Below are positions 35,901 through 50,142 of a stretch of DNA of 64,000 nt, piece by piece. The stretch is from Acanthornis magna (Eukaryota > Chordata > Aves > Passeriformes > Acanthizidae). Location of the stretch: positions 5,367,501 through 5,431,500 of the forward strand of contig JAWUZG010000018.1 of assembly GCA_036785705.1 (NCBI GenBank), read 5' to 3'. Within the stretch, counting starts at the first letter, position 1. Each line of letters opens with the position of its first letter. The notes below the pieces were generated by a model. It worked only from the letters and a program-made list of their open reading frames with translations. It was not told the origin of the DNA and did not search any database. A program made the translations under genes and the position numbers.

Positions 35901-38900
35901 AGGAATGTGGTGGCTCTGGTTACAAAAGAGGTTACTCAGGTTGGTCACACAGGGTCCAGCTCTGCTTGGAGATGATTAATTCGTTTTCAAAGTTCCCATG
36001 CAAGTATGCTGATAAGAATCCTCCCTAGAGACAATAGTTACGGTTGTTTCAAACTGTGCTGTATTTTTTACTTAGATACAGCATTTTACTTTCCATTCTG
36101 AGCACTGGTAAAACAGCATTGAATTACTAGATAGGAGCACCAGGAGGTCAACTTGCTTTGGAGTTTGCCAGCTAATGAATGTGTTCACCTTATAAGATGC
36201 AATCCTACACGTTTCATCACTAAACAAAAGTAGAACTACTTCATTCCATTGCCATTTCAGCCAAGTTTCCCTGAAAAAGTAAACAACAACATATATTTCC
36301 TGATGGTATTTTCTTCCTCTGAGGTTGACTTGCATAGACTCTAAATAATTTCTTAGACTGTAAAAAACAGGAAGCTATATCTTGGGATTTGTCAAGGTTT
36401 TGGGGGATTCTTTATAGCTCTTATGAAAATGGTTTCAGCTCAGTGTATGTGTCTTTTAAATGGCAGCATGTTCTTGGATGGTGGAAACAGCACAGTTAGG
36501 AGAGGATGAAGTAGGTCAGAAGAGCTTCTCAGGTGATGTCACATCAGCTGGTAACTCCTGACTGCAGGACATCCTGTCTGCCAGTGGCCTTCGCATGCTG
36601 CCCGAGAGCTGCAGCACATCTCTGGAAAGGTGGCTAGTTCTGCTTAACAAACCCCAGATATTTGGTTTTCTGAGTGAGGTTTTCTTCTTGCCCACTTGCT
36701 TGTTTCCAGTGCAGCATCTGTCCAGTACTGAGCACCATTCTTGTCTGGTATCTGTTCACATCTGACTGCCATTGCAGTGTGATGTGTAAGTAGCATGCTT
36801 TCAGCTTTGCTTCTCAGGACATTAATGGCTTGTGTACTTAATCCCCAATAATTATCTTTGACATAAAAACATAGAGGGCTAGGAAATGCAGAGAAAATTG
36901 ACAAATAAAAGCGTGACTACTGAGGTAACTTTTCCCTCTGTTCTTCTGTGCAATGGGCAGGCCAACATTCAAGGAGAAGTGAAGAAATCCTGATTTTAGT
37001 TTTGCCTGATTTGGCAAACCATTGCCCCTCTACACTACACAAATTCAGGCTTTAGCAATGGAAATGCCTCTCTCCTGACTACTGTTAATTGTAAGCTGAC
37101 TGCTGCATTTTCCAGTCCTGTAGGGGTTTGCTGGTGACATCAGCTCCCCCTTGGACCTTGGGTTCTCCAACCAAGCATCCAGCACTCACGATAATGAATT
37201 AAACATACTGGTGTTGAAAAGGCTTGTGTTGCATGAGGCTTTTAGGAGCAGAGCTCTGGAAGTGCCAGGATGAAAGGGGCCCAGGCAGCAGAGCTGGGTC
37301 TCTGCACAAGCCCAGCTTCACATGGAGGGCGGCGCAGGGCCTTGGAGATCATTGGACAATTTGCTGGCTTGCTCTCTGCATCCTTAAATATAACCTTAAG
37401 GCAAACATTTCTGAATTTAGATTATTCCCTGTGTCAAGATCCATTAGCAGTGTGTCAAAGTCCATAACTGTTATCGTCTGAAATGTTGGAATGTTTTTTT
37501 TCACAGCTTATTAGTTGATGTTCGTGCTCTGAAATCTAGATCAAGTATTGTTTTGCATGAAGCATGGTTATTTATTTTTCCATTTCGGACAAGAAATGTG
37601 AGATGAATAAAAACTTTGTTCAGTGAATATTTTTGTCTGCTTTAGGAGCCATTTTTTTCCCTTTCTCTGTAAAATCAAATCTTTCTGCTGTCATTAGTCA
37701 AATTGATCATGAACTATATTTTAAAGATTTTCCTGATCTTATACGACAAGTTTCTTGATCTGTAGATGAAGGAGAACAAAGTCTGAATGCAGTTGGCCAT
37801 GAAAAATATGCATTCCTGAATTGCAAGAGATCACTAATGATGTTTTAAAATACTTCAATGTTCTTAATTACAGGGTTGGGTTTTTTTTCTACTTAGAAAC
37901 TGTTATTTTTAGGCTTAAGTAATGCTGTCATTGTAAAACAGTAACAGATTGCAGTCGCTCCTCATGGTGGATATGAAGAACAAGTGTGTAATCTTGGTTG
38001 TTACTGTGTAGTAGCTGCTCACAAATACAGCATCCAGTTCCTTGGGAAGTTTTCAAGTACCTCTTCTGTCAGTTCATTTCTATGATACTTCAGAAGAGGG
38101 TGAAATAGGATTCTTCCTCTTCCCTTTTGCCAAGTTTATTTGAGCTTCAGTGGGGTAAAAATCCCTCACCTGTACTGGTTTATGGAGTGAAATAGCTGGA
38201 TTTGGTACACAAAAGGGGAGCACTAATCATACAGTAGCTTCAAGTCTATTTCAGGCAATGGCAAAGTAAGATTGGATTGCTGTGATACTATTTGTATGGT
38301 AAAAAGTCATGGTGAAATAAGAGTTAAAATTTGATGCATATCATATGAAGAGCAAGCCACAGAACCTGTTCTGCTTAAGTGTCAGGCAAGAGCTCTTGTC
38401 ACTTTAAAAAATAGGTCATATACTTCTTTCTCCTCCTAAGTACATGACTTAGAGATTATTTGACTTAGAGTATATGACTTAGGATAGAAGGGAATTTCAG
38501 AAGTGATTCATAAGGCAGTTTACTAGTTGATGTCTAAATATATACTGGGATCTTCTCTGCTGAGCAACTCTGACTGGGACTGGATGAATGGGCAGCCTTG
38601 TATGCAGGGATTCATTTGGAGAGTTCTTGATCAGAGACCACTTTGTTTTTTCTTGACTTATTTTTACCTCTGTCAAGAGAGTTTACTGAGGTACATTTAT
38701 ATATCCCAGATTGATGTAAATGTTGCAGTTTAAAATCATGTGAATGCTCCAGAAGTCATGAAAAATACTTCTACAGTTTCCCTTTTTTTTTTTTTTTGTC
38801 AGTTACCTTCATTTACTTTGCTCTGCTTACAAGTTCTTTACCTCTCTTTTCCTGTTGGCGTTCTCCGGGTTGCAAACTCAGCTGGGACCTGCAAGTCAAA

Positions 38901-41900
38901 CAGGTTTTTCTGTTCTTTACCTTGTCACAGCCCACTGAGGATTTTTGATTGAGTTCATCTGACAAGTTTGGCTTCATGGGGTCTTGCAGAGTTTCCTGTA
39001 GTGTTTCCTTTGGCTCTGCAATATCAGTGAAAGCAATTACTTGGTTTCAGTTTTAGATGGAACACAGATACAGAGGATCTCATCTTTAGGGTCACATATA
39101 TCATTGTGCAGGGCGCTGATACGAAAGGAAACCATAGAAATGGCTGTGTTGCCACTGTTACCCTGGAAGACAGGAGGGTGGGAATGGAACAGGGTTTGCA
39201 ACCAAGTGCCTCAGCCGGGACACAAGGCCGTGGGGAACAGCTGGGGCTGCGTATGTTGGTGCCGCGAGTGTCTGGCAGCAGCTCCGGCACCTCAGCCCTG
39301 TGACTCGCACATATGCTCTCTGTTCTGCTGTCTGCTAACCTGGCTGCAAGTCAGCCTCGAGGAGTGCCAATTGCAGGGCTGCCGCCTGTGCTCCGAGCCT
39401 CGCTTTGCCCTGCTCACGCTAAACACAGCCCCGTGCTCTGCCGCTGGCTCGGGGCAGTGACAGAAGCATTCCTGGGTGCAGGTGATGGGTAAATACTGCA
39501 GGTGAGGGAGGAGGAGGTTTTGCACTGACCTTCCCGTGGCTCATTGTGTAACTCAGGGATGGTGTCCCCACCCACTTGGTCAACAGAGTGGACCTAGCAG
39601 GAGTGATGCAGTGAGCATGATGGGGAAGCTGCTGTGCTCTTCTCCTGAGCATGTGGCATGCAGGGAGAGGAGGTGGAGAGATCTGCTCTTGATCCACACG
39701 GAGAAGATGGAGGGGAATTGAATTACGGTCTTCAAGCCCCGATGGGTGGGTGAAGAGGAGCCAAGCTCCTCTCAGAGTGGTGTGGCAAAAGGGGAAGAAG
39801 CAGCAGTCAGAAGCGGTAGCAGGGGAACTTCATGCTGGTTGAAAGGAAAGGTGAAATCCCTGTGAAAGTGCCTAAACCCAGGAGGGAGCTGAGGAGGGTG
39901 GCAGAAGGGCTGTGAAACCTCCAACCTCTGAGATTTTCAAAATGTAATAGGCCAGGTTGCTCCAGCACTTGCCAAACTTTGAAGATTGACCTGCAGTCAG
40001 ATGGATCTCTGGGCATCTGGTCCGAAGTTTTTTGTGGGTATTTGAAACTGTCCTTAACCGTGACTGCAGAGCATCTGTTGTGCTGCTACAGAGATATATG
40101 GGCAGATTAATCTTCAATGTTTTGTATGGCCATTTACCAACCAGTCTTCCTGGACATGTTTTGATGGCTCATTCCTTCCTTGGAAAATTGGAGTAAAACT
40201 GGTGTCAGCTGCATGTGTGAACGTTGGTAAGCTTTCCTGAACCAGACCCCGTGGAGAAAACAGGGTTTATGTGTCACAGATCTGCTGGACAATTGCCTAA
40301 AGATGCAGACTTGTCCTGTGGGTTATGTATCTGCAGCTGCTGAGCCTTTCCTCGCTTGGGATGGAGAGTTTAGTGTGAAAATCTGGCTTCTCCACTGCTG
40401 AGACTTTGAGAGGTTCTTAGTATCCATCACCCATGGGTGAAATCACTGTGAACTGCAGCGTTTTATCTCTTTGAAACCAGGGCATTTATTCATGCGCCTT
40501 TGTGCTGAATTAGGTGCAAACCTTTTAGCATCTTTGTTCCAATAGCCACAGGTTTTCATAGTACCAATCTAAGGTAACAAGCATCATGCAGATTGCCTTA
40601 ATGTGTTGTCTGTGAGAGAATAACTAAAGCTTTTCTGGCATCTTCTTTAAGGCTTCTGTCCGTTTGAGCCGTGAGACCTTCAGTAATGATAAAACACAAT
40701 AGGTTGAGTTTCAATTTGCTGACATTTACTGTCATTATTTCAGATCATTACTGTCTGTACCAGCTCAGATTGAATGTCTCTGTGGCCCAGCATGTTTGTG
40801 CTGTGCCCATTGTCCTGACCTGGGAACTAACGATGACAGTGGCTGTGTCCATCTTGGTCTTGTATGTTTTTCAAGATGGTGGTAAGGAATCCATCATCTC
40901 AGATGATGAATTTTAGCTTCTTTTTGCTAGTGTGGCCTAAATTTCATTGAATGCAGAAAGCCAGCTTATTGAAGTTCTATTTTTATCTTAATAGAGCTTC
41001 ATGACTTAAGAGAGCTACCCAGTGACATTGCTGTAGATTTCATTGTCTATATTATTAATAGGATTTGACCTAAAAATAAAGCCTAGGTTGTGCTGAGAAC
41101 CCTTAACTTCCATTACTTCTAAACTTTGGGGTTAAATTGTCTTTCTGGACTGAAGTCATATGATATATTTTCAGAAAAACTGCTGAAGCGATAGGCATTT
41201 CTTTCCATAGATCTATAATTTTAACTTGTGATATGCCTGAGTTTTTTTCCAAGGTCAAAGCTGACTTTTGATGGAAACAACGCAGGCTGCATCCTGTGAA
41301 GTTTATGAGATTGATGTTAGGGAGTGCTGCCAGCCCTGAGGAAATGCTCGGCTGAGCTTTCTATGTCTTGTCTCTGAAGCACATAAGGTCTACATAGATC
41401 TAGAAGTGTGCCATAATCATGCCTATTTTAGAAAGCAGCAAACAGCACGAGCTGCAAATTTAAGTTGGCAGAAGAAGCCTGGCTGTTAAGCTAGAGCTGT
41501 CAGAAAGTGCCACAGTGTTGGTTGGATACTCGACTTACCTGTCCTGTTAAGAATTAGAAAGAGGAGGCTTCTCAGAGCCTTTCTAAATACAAGGGTAAAT
41601 AGTATTTTTGGAAATATATAGAAATCCTGTATATTGGAGGCAGTCCCAGCTTCCACCGTAGTAATTTTTATATTATACATGTGTTTTGTATGGTCAGAAA
41701 TTATGTATTTGTTAGAGTGATGGGTGCTTTCAGTAGAGCTGTTTGCACTGTGGGTATTGAAAAGCATAAATATTTCAGTTCTGAATTTCATCTTTAATTA
41801 TAGTTACTTTTGTAAACTATTTTTGATATACCATCTAAGTTATGGGTCAAATTCAGTTGCTAAACCGTCTAATCCTCTTCTACTTCTCTGTATAAATGGT

Positions 41901-43625
41901 TGTTTTTACTCATATATTCCAAGACTGAGTAGTTTGCAAAAGCAGAAATGTCTTCTTTCAGGACAATAAAAGGTATTGAACCTATCACTTCTGATAGTCC
42001 ATTCCTGTGCAAGTTACACTGCTTGCTTAGGAAACACTGTACTGGTTACGTTTTTGTAGTTAAAAAAAAAAAAAAAATCCCTAATTGAACGTGTTTTCCC
42101 TATGTGAACCTGTGAATCTATTTTAAGGAGTTGCACATGCATTGTTGCTTAGAGAGGCCTTAGCAGTGGGTAAACAACAAACCTTGACATGTTAAAGCAA
42201 GGCTGCTGCCCTTAGCTTGCCTGGTGGCTCTGGAAGGCAGATCACGTCCCTTGTGCTGCAAGGCAAAGGACTGAAGTTTAGATAGCCCTTGTGCATTCTC
42301 TAGGGAAATCCTGCTAACTGTGCTTTGGAAAAAAGATATCATATGGGAACGAATTCCATTGCATTGATACTATGGTACCATGAAGAATTAACAGTTTCCA
42401 AAGCACCTAGGTTGGTCCCAGGCTGTTATTTCACCTTGGTAGCTCTGGGCAGCACTGGAGCAGTGGGGAGGGAGCATTTTGGGTGGGCAGCAGGAGCTGC
42501 ACATCCACAAAAGCCATTGCACTGACCCAAAAAATACTCACCCTACGTCTCCCACTCCTTCCTGTCTCTAGGCTGCAGTCTCCTCTGCTGCTTCCGAGAT
42601 GGCCCTTGAAATCTCACTGTCAGCATTTAAATCTTTTTATCAGTTTGACTTTTTGTTGCATACTTCTGTGTAAGCATCCTGAAATGGTGTGGCTGAAAGA
42701 AAGCATATTAATGAAATGAATAATTGGAAAACTTTTAAATACAAATAATGTAATTCTTAGGATATTTGCTGTTATGGTAGTACTCCCTTTACCTCTTCTG
42801 ACTGCAGTTTATATTGTTTGTAAACTATTGGGAGGAGATGCTGTCTCTGGCTTTGTGTCATAAATAAACAGTTGTCCTATTTTTAGTCCCAAACTAAAAG
42901 ATAGCATCTTCCCTTTAAGGAAAATTTTGCCATATTTTGTGGGAACCTCTTCCTTTTTTTGGTAGGATGTATCACATTACATTTATGTTCTCTGATGTCA
43001 GGGTTTCTTTTTGGTAGAATTTCATCATGGTACTGTTGGTGCTACATGTTTTTGTCAATATGTTGAGTTTTTTAATAGTGGTTTTGGTCAATTGACAGCA
43101 GAACTCTCACAAGAGAAGAGGATTTGCTTGTGCACAGGAGAAGAGATTTGTGACTTGTGTTGGGTAGGATTAGTCAAGAGAAGAAGAATCTGAAACACCA
43201 AAGTCTGAATTAAATGTTTCTTCTGTTAGGTCATTCTGACTTTACATGTGTAAGACTTAATACATTTTGGGTTATTTTTGACATTGGCACGAGTGGCTGA
43301 CATTTGTCTGTAGATGTAAGGAAGGAAAATGAAAGGTTAATTTGTTTGCCATCTTCACCTAAGTTTTGAAAATAATATCTGGTCCTTAGCTTGTCCAGTG
43401 GCTCAAGGGGGGAAGGAGTGAGGGAAGAGTTGGTCTTGCAAAGTCCAACTGCAACAAAGCCAGTTTCCTGCTGCTAACTCCATGCCCCTGGCAGCCTAAA
43501 TATTCCTGCCCTTGATTTTTGTTTCTCTCTGGATCATATCCATGAGGAGATTTCATTTCAAAAAGAAACCGAGCTTGCTGCTGATGTCACCCATCAGATA
43601 AAACTGCACATGTAAAATACCTTAA

Positions 43626-43626
<1 letters not shown>

Positions 43627-43657
<31 letters not shown>
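43627..43657 (+). repeat. Poly(A) run, 31 bases
   Basis: A pure run of 31 A. No retroposed gene body is recognisable to its left, and I see no flanking target duplication. It is best treated as a homopolymer microsatellite whose length may vary or be misassembled. Confidence 0.9.
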
Positions 43658-43662
<5 letters not shown>

Positions 43663-46600
43663 AGAACCTAACCCTGGAAAATATTTTGGCTTTATTTTAT
43701 TTTTTACGTGGTAGGCAAAGGCAGCATGTACTGGCACCCGAGCTGCAAGCGTGCAGCCCCACCAAGGAATCCGCACAGCCCACAGTGACGCCTGTCCCAG
43801 CAGAGCCCTGCCAGCAGCTGTCACTGTCACTTGCCAGTTCTTTAAAGCTCTTTAAAGGTGCCATAACGTGGCAAAGAGATAACGTGCAGCTTTTTCCTCT
43901 AGAGGCAGGCTTAAGTTAATATTTCCCCAAAGGCCAGTGTTAGAGATAAGTGCAGCAAAGTGGAAAAGCCCCGGGTTTCTCTCTGCTCACCCATCTCCCT
44001 TTCCCAGATGGGCAGGGAAGCTGGGGTTTGAGGCAGCTTGCCAATTTTTCAATTTCTGCAGCTTTCATCAGTTCCAATGACATGGATTCAATAGGTAATT
44101 TAGAAAATATTTGTGATCTGTCTCAGGTCACGCTGATAGCACGTGTCAGCTTTTGTATCCCCAGTGACCTGAGAGCTGAGTTGTTGGGGTGAAGGTCATT
44201 TCAGTTCTGAGGGCTGGTACTGAGTCAATCTTGTTTACATTTGTTGAGATAAAATGGATTTACTTCAAACCACACATGGCACTCCTCTTCAAAAGACATT
44301 GAAACAACCACATCCATCTTAAAAAAATCTGACCAAAGGGCACCACCCTGATTGTGTCCTATTGCTCTCTGTTTGGAAGCATCATATTCCTGTGTTCATT
44401 TCCTTGTCAGCAGGTTTTGATCATTTCATCATTCCAGAAGAGTGTCACTGCTGATATAATTTAATTGTTGGGGGGAAAAGCATATGCTTAATGAGAACTA
44501 TTCCAAGGAGAGGTGGAGCAGACAGGCCACGTTGGGGATGCCTGCTGGGGGCAAGCAGTTGCTGAACACTCTCTTTCCAGCTTTTTTGTTATTAGAAGTT
44601 TTTTGGCAGCATTTGGCCTTTGTTCCAGAGGTGGCTCACAGAGAATTGTGCAATGGCCATTGCAGTCTCCGAGAGGAGAGGTTGTTTGCCCACCATCAAC
44701 TCAAATGAGCCTGGGGTAAAGAAAAATGCAGGCAGGGATTTCTTTGCAGGAATTCCTCAATGTACTACAACATCATCCTTTAACTAGGTTTACAGGCACA
44801 GAAGCACGTTTCAGAAGCCGTCTTTTTAAAAGTGCACTCCAAAATTTTGATTTTACATTACAGTTTTCAGAAGTTCACGAGGGCTGTTTGCAGAGCTGGT
44901 GACATGACCCCACTGGTGAAGCAGCTGCCAGCCCTGCAGTACCTGTAAGAAAAGTCTGTCACAGTGCAATGCCTTACCCAGATCATCAGGGCAAGGCACT
45001 GGCAAATTAAATGTATTTTATGTGTGCCCAGAGTCTCAAGAAACCAGAAGTGCTAATGCAAGGGATGCTGACTTATCAAAGGGCTGCAGCTATGAGCAAG
45101 AGGATTAATTTTATTAATACATGCTTAGAGTTCGTCGGGCTAATAAGGCTCTGCAACATCTCATGTGAATCCACAGAAAAGTTCAGTAGATTTCATATTG
45201 CTCCTCAGTTTGAAATGTGCATCGTTCAAGACTAGCTGTACTGTCACAAATAATCCCACTGAAGCATAAGGAACTATGTATTTATATAAGAAATAAAACT
45301 TCATTCTGTAGTTATTAAAAGCTGCTCATACCTTAGAATTCAGATTTTGAAGAATATTTTTTGAGAAAGGTTGATTCAAATAAGAATATTTAGATTTCAG
45401 ATTTCTTTTCAATACCAGTGCTCAGAGACCTGTTCCAAATATAGCTTTGGTCAGCTTTCTTATGCAGACACAGACATTAAGCTGTTATTCCTTAAAGTAA
45501 AACCCCCAGAGCCCCTTCATTTATGAATTATTGTGCTGCACATTGTTAACGGAATACAGTGTACTGGAAGTTTTATCTGTATCTGTCTTATGTCATTTAA
45601 TGCAAATAAATTGTAGATAAAATATGCTAGGACGTTAAATGTTTATTTGCGATAATAGCTCTGTTTATTCAGCTTGCGGAAACTGGAGGAGAAGTTAAGA
45701 GTACACTTAAAAGGAAGCAAGAAAACAGGTTTTAATTATGATTTAAAGTAAAATAAGCAAATAAGTTTAAAATAAAATTATTAAAGATGGCTGTAGGTTG
45801 CTGCAGTGGTACATTAACATACTAAACTATTTAGAGTGTGACACATTTTCCACATCAGAATTAAACAAATAGCGGCTTAATACGTTAAGTCATTTCAGTG
45901 ACATCTGCTCTGTCAGCTGCCTACGGGCTGGAAAATGAAGTATTACGGCAAAAGATACACAGATGGATCCAGCAGCTCAGGATTTGCTCCAAGTGATGGA
46001 GGGCTTGGGGCCAATTTTGGGTCCCTTGGTACCAGCCATGTTGGTGAGATGCTTCTGGCCCCGCTTTGGTTTGGTACGAGATGCTCGGCTGTGGGCATTG
46101 TCACCACTGTCCCATTTCCTGCACCACAGCAATAAAATCAGTGAGTGGAACAAAGAGACTGTTTCTGCTCTTTTCGAGAGGGATATCACTTGCTGTGGGA
46201 ATACTTTTTCTTTTTTCCTGCATATTCTTTCCTTTCCTTGGGGCTGACACTGGTGAGTGGAACTGCCCTGTCTGCTCTTCCCAACACCATGGGAAGGTCA
46301 CTTCAGACCAAAACTCATGGGGTTGGTGTTCTTTTTCCAAAGCAAGGTATTATAGTGTATCTCTAGGACTTTAAATAAATAAATAAATTTTAGATTTTAA
46401 AGAAACGTATCATATCATCAATTTACTAGCGAGTATACAAGCAGAAGCCAAGACCTTATGCATATCCCTGAGAGCAATAAATTAGGCCACGTACATACAC
46501 AGAAACATTAAGGGAAAGATCACAAGCAATGGCATCCGTAATCGTAAGTTAGAATAGAAATTGGAGCCTCTTTTTTACCATTTTGTATATGTTGTTCATA

Positions 46601-47689
46601 CTGGAAAGGGATGAGAAGACTTTCTAGAATGTTAAAAACTTTTGACCTTTTTCTGCAACTATGACAACTAGAGCCAAATTAATATAATAAAAAACTGAAG
46701 AACAGATTGCTGCACAGTCACATATCTCTGAGGGATGGTACTTAATTTAAAACAACAAGTATTTCAAGGCTGTGATAGAACTTAGAAGCTTAACAGTATT
46801 TCTTATATTTCAGTCAAAACTCCCAGAGCTCCCATATGGAAGAGTCAGCCAAAATTCACAGTGCAGCCAGATTAGCAGTGTTAATCACATTGCCTGTTCT
46901 TTAAATTGCAGGGAACCTGGGCAGGGTGTAGGCTGGAAACTGGATACCTGTGCAGCAGTGCCTGTGATCTTGAGGATATATCGTTAGGTGGGATTGGTAT
47001 TTACTGTCTCAATAAAATCTCTGCTTCTAAGGCACATTGCAATGTCAAATGTGTAACTTTGTAAGCTGCCTTGGTTTTTTTGTATGTTTGGGGTGTGCAT
47101 GGATTTAAAAACAGTTTGACTGCTCTACTTCTGCTGTGAATTTTTGGTGGTGGGATCACCAAGGTCGCTGTATATCTAATATTTGGTTTGTAGGGTCAGT
47201 GCTCAGGTCAGGCTGCTGCAAATCTGTATATGTGTTGTGACTGATAACACCGTGGGACAAGAAGTTAATTGTGACATTTATATCTTTTAAAAAAGGCATT
47301 CATTTAGCCATTAAAACACGAGTGTAATATTAGCTTCTATTCTTTTAGAATCCAGCAGTCTAAAGCTACATGTTCAGATGAGAAATGCTGACATTCCCCT
47401 CAGGGCATTCCAAGTTCCTTTACAGCAGATCCAGATAAAAGAGTTTTGCTTTGTTACTTAGGATACGTGATACTATGGTGGAAGGTGGCTGTGTAAAAAA
47501 ACCTGGGTGGGCAAGATGCTGTGAGTTAAAGGTATTCAGCAGCATTGAATGCTGGGTCAACTTTCAAAGAATGCAAAATACGGGTTTGGAAGGCTAATTT
47601 TAATCACCCTGCTTTAAATTGTGCATCCTCACTGACTCACCTGTGATGGTGTTCGTGTTAGGGATTTTAGGGAGATTTGTTTTGCTGTC

Positions 47690-48118
47690 ATGCCCCAGTC
47701 CTGGCCCTGGGATGAAGTGAGCTGGTGTGTGGCCAGGCTGCCTGCGTGGGCAGAGGCTGGAGGTACCAGGAGGGTCTGTGGGTTCCTTCGGGAGGCTGAG
47801 GAAGAACATCAACCTCTTCGTGTCCCACTGGTGGCTGCAGAGAGGATGGACCCAGGCTCTGCTCGGGGCTGTGTGGCAAAAGGACAGGAGTCAATCCCAT
47901 GGCAGCTTGGCAAGTTCTGATTAGGTATAAAGGGAAACAGAATTCCCAAGATGGTTGTAAAGCACTGGGGCAGGGAAAGTGGCGGCTCTTGGAGGTTTGG
48001 GATTTGGACGGGACAAGGCCCTGGGCAACCTGATCTAGCGGGATCTGTGCTGAGGAGGAGGCTGGACTAAATGACCTCCAGAGGTGCCTTCCAACCTAAA
48101 TTATTCTGGTTCTAAATA
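47690..48118 (+). repeat. CR1 LINE 3' fragment, sense orientation
   Basis: The + strand ends with GGGCAACCTGATCTAG, then GGACTAAATGACCTCCAGAGGTGCCTTCCAACCTAAATTATTCTGG, the sense 3' end of CR1. The preceding 300 bases (GCCCCAGTCCTGG..., GGACAGGAG) fit upstream CR1 text but are worn, so the left edge is uncertain. This is the only clear plus-oriented CR1 in the window. Confidence 0.75.
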
Positions 48119-49670
48119 TAGCGTGTGGGAGTGCTAAACTTGACTTCGGCATGATTAAAATTACATTTAAAGCTAAAGCAGGCCAGCGAGACAATGCTTC
48201 TGGGACTCTTGTGCAGCTCTTCCGAAAAACACAGGCTCGGGTACATTTCCAATGGAAGCTCAGTATTCTGAAGCACAGTGGTGTCCCAGAGAGTTACATG
48301 GTGATTTTAAAACCATATCCATGCCTGGGTGTGTGTGTGTGGTGCTTCCATGGGCTTTGTAAGAGGTCAGATTTATTTCTACAGGTCACAAACTGAACAG
48401 CTGAATGGATTCGAGGCTCCTAACTCCCATTCTGTGGCAGATAATTAAAAGATCTAATCTCTTGTACAGCTGACCTGAGAATAAATTTCTAATAGTCTGT
48501 GGATTTGCTGCACAGCAGAGTATACAGCTTCTTCATTTATAATTTAGTATGTTGTTAGTACAGCCAGGCCAATTCTGAGATAGTGTCTTGATTTCAAGTT
48601 GAATCTTGGGACTCTTATTTTCTTTCTGACTGAATGTAAAATATATAAGGAATTACTAGAGAGGAGAGATATAATCTCAGTAGTATAAAACTGTCTGTAA
48701 AATGCTAGCAGAACATACTAAGGAAAAGGAGCTTTTCTTTATAGAGCAATTTCAAGTTTAAAGAAGCAAAATTTATTTTATTACATTTTCTAATTATGTC
48801 CATACCTAATCCTACAACTAATAAATAGATTGATATGTGCCAAAGTTGAGGTTTAGCACATAACTATTAAGGCTTTTGAGTAGGTCTGAGTGTGTTTGAA
48901 AGGTTTTGGATCAGTGCTTTAAAGAAAATTAATTAAATCTTACCATACGAATAGAATAATAAACTTTAAAGTGATGGTTATAATTCTACCTTTGTGCAAA
49001 TGTAATCTCACTGGTTGAAAAGAGAACAGACAAAATAAATGGAAAGCTCCATCTCAGTAGGTTTCAGAGTGATAATACCAAGTTTATTTTCTATCTTTTC
49101 CCAGTTTCTGGTAATTATTAACAGACCAAATATGGAATTGGGAAATCTGTCAGTCTGCTGGAGCATCTTTGGGCACTGCTGTTGTAGGGCTGTAGAGTTG
49201 GACACTTAGGCTGCCTGTCTGGAGGACAAAGAGATGACTTACAGCAATTTTCCTTTACCTTTATCTGATGCTAAGTGGAACTCACAACTGGAATTGACCT
49301 CATAAATCTGTGAATAAGTGTTGATTACCCCTGTACAGATATAACCACCCTAGCAGACCATCAGTAATGGGGCTGAAGGCAGGAATTAGATGGCAGATTT
49401 GGGTTGCAATTGGAAAGAAAGTTAAATGGAGGTTAAAAAGAAGGAAATTGTGAAGTGCAGCAAAAATTACTCTTGAACTAGAGGTGCAGGGATTCTGCTG
49501 CTTTCTCAAGAGCCATACTGAATGGCCTCGTATTAGTGGTGTATTTCTAAATCAAGGTAATATTATTGCTATTGTGTATAGATAACCTCCGTGACACTAT
49601 CTTGACAAAATAATATTTGTCAAAAAAATCCTATTTTTTTAATATAATAATCGTAGACTGACATAGTATT

Positions 49671-49709
49671 ACTCTTTTTCTTTTCTTTTTTTTTTTTTTT
49701 TTTTTTTAA
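49671..49709 (+). repeat. Poly(T) tract
   Basis: TTACTCTTTTTCTTTTC followed by a run of about 22 T. Low complexity in the plus-strand intron. Confidence 0.88.
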
Positions 49710-50069
49710 TTTTTGCAAATGGTTAGCTAGCCTTTGGGGCACTCTTTATTATTTTGGTTAAGAGGAAGAATTGACAGCAAAGGCAGGTATTCCTTGCAAA
49801 ATTGCATTTTCTCAAGAAAATAACATGAAGAAAGGCCTATTTTGTGTAAATATCAGGCCCCAAGAACAGGTAGAGATCTCCTTCTATTTCTCCACTCTAG
49901 AGAACCTGTTGTTGTTCTCTTACTATTGAAAATAATAGCTGGTGGGGTTTGCCTTTCCCCTGGTCCTTTTCTTGCCTCAGTACAACATCTGTGTTGGCCA
50001 GCAGTTCCCAGGTATTTGTGTGCAGGGGTTTTCTATTGTTTTACAGTTCTTCCCATAAAAGAGGCAGCA

Positions 50070-50142
50070 TTGTTCTTTTTTCTTTGTTTTTTTTTCTTCC
50101 TTCTTTTTTTTTTTTTCTCCCTTCTTTGTTTTTCACTTAGTC
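50070..50142 (+). repeat. Polypyrimidine (T/C) tract
   Basis: About 70 bases of T and C with three isolated G, including several T runs of 8-15. It resembles an extended splice-acceptor pyrimidine tract, but the sequence after it (ACTTAGTCTGTAAAG) does not open a recognisable ABLIM2 exon. Confidence 0.85.

Noticed and set aside
42869..42886. E-box (CAGTTG) next to a perfect MEF2-type site (CTATTTTTAG)
   Set aside because: Attractive because ABLIM2 is a muscle gene, but such short motifs occur by chance several times in 64 kb and nothing else supports an enhancer here.
43627..43657. Poly(A) run as the tail of a processed pseudogene
   Set aside because: No coding similarity to the left and no target-site duplication seen.
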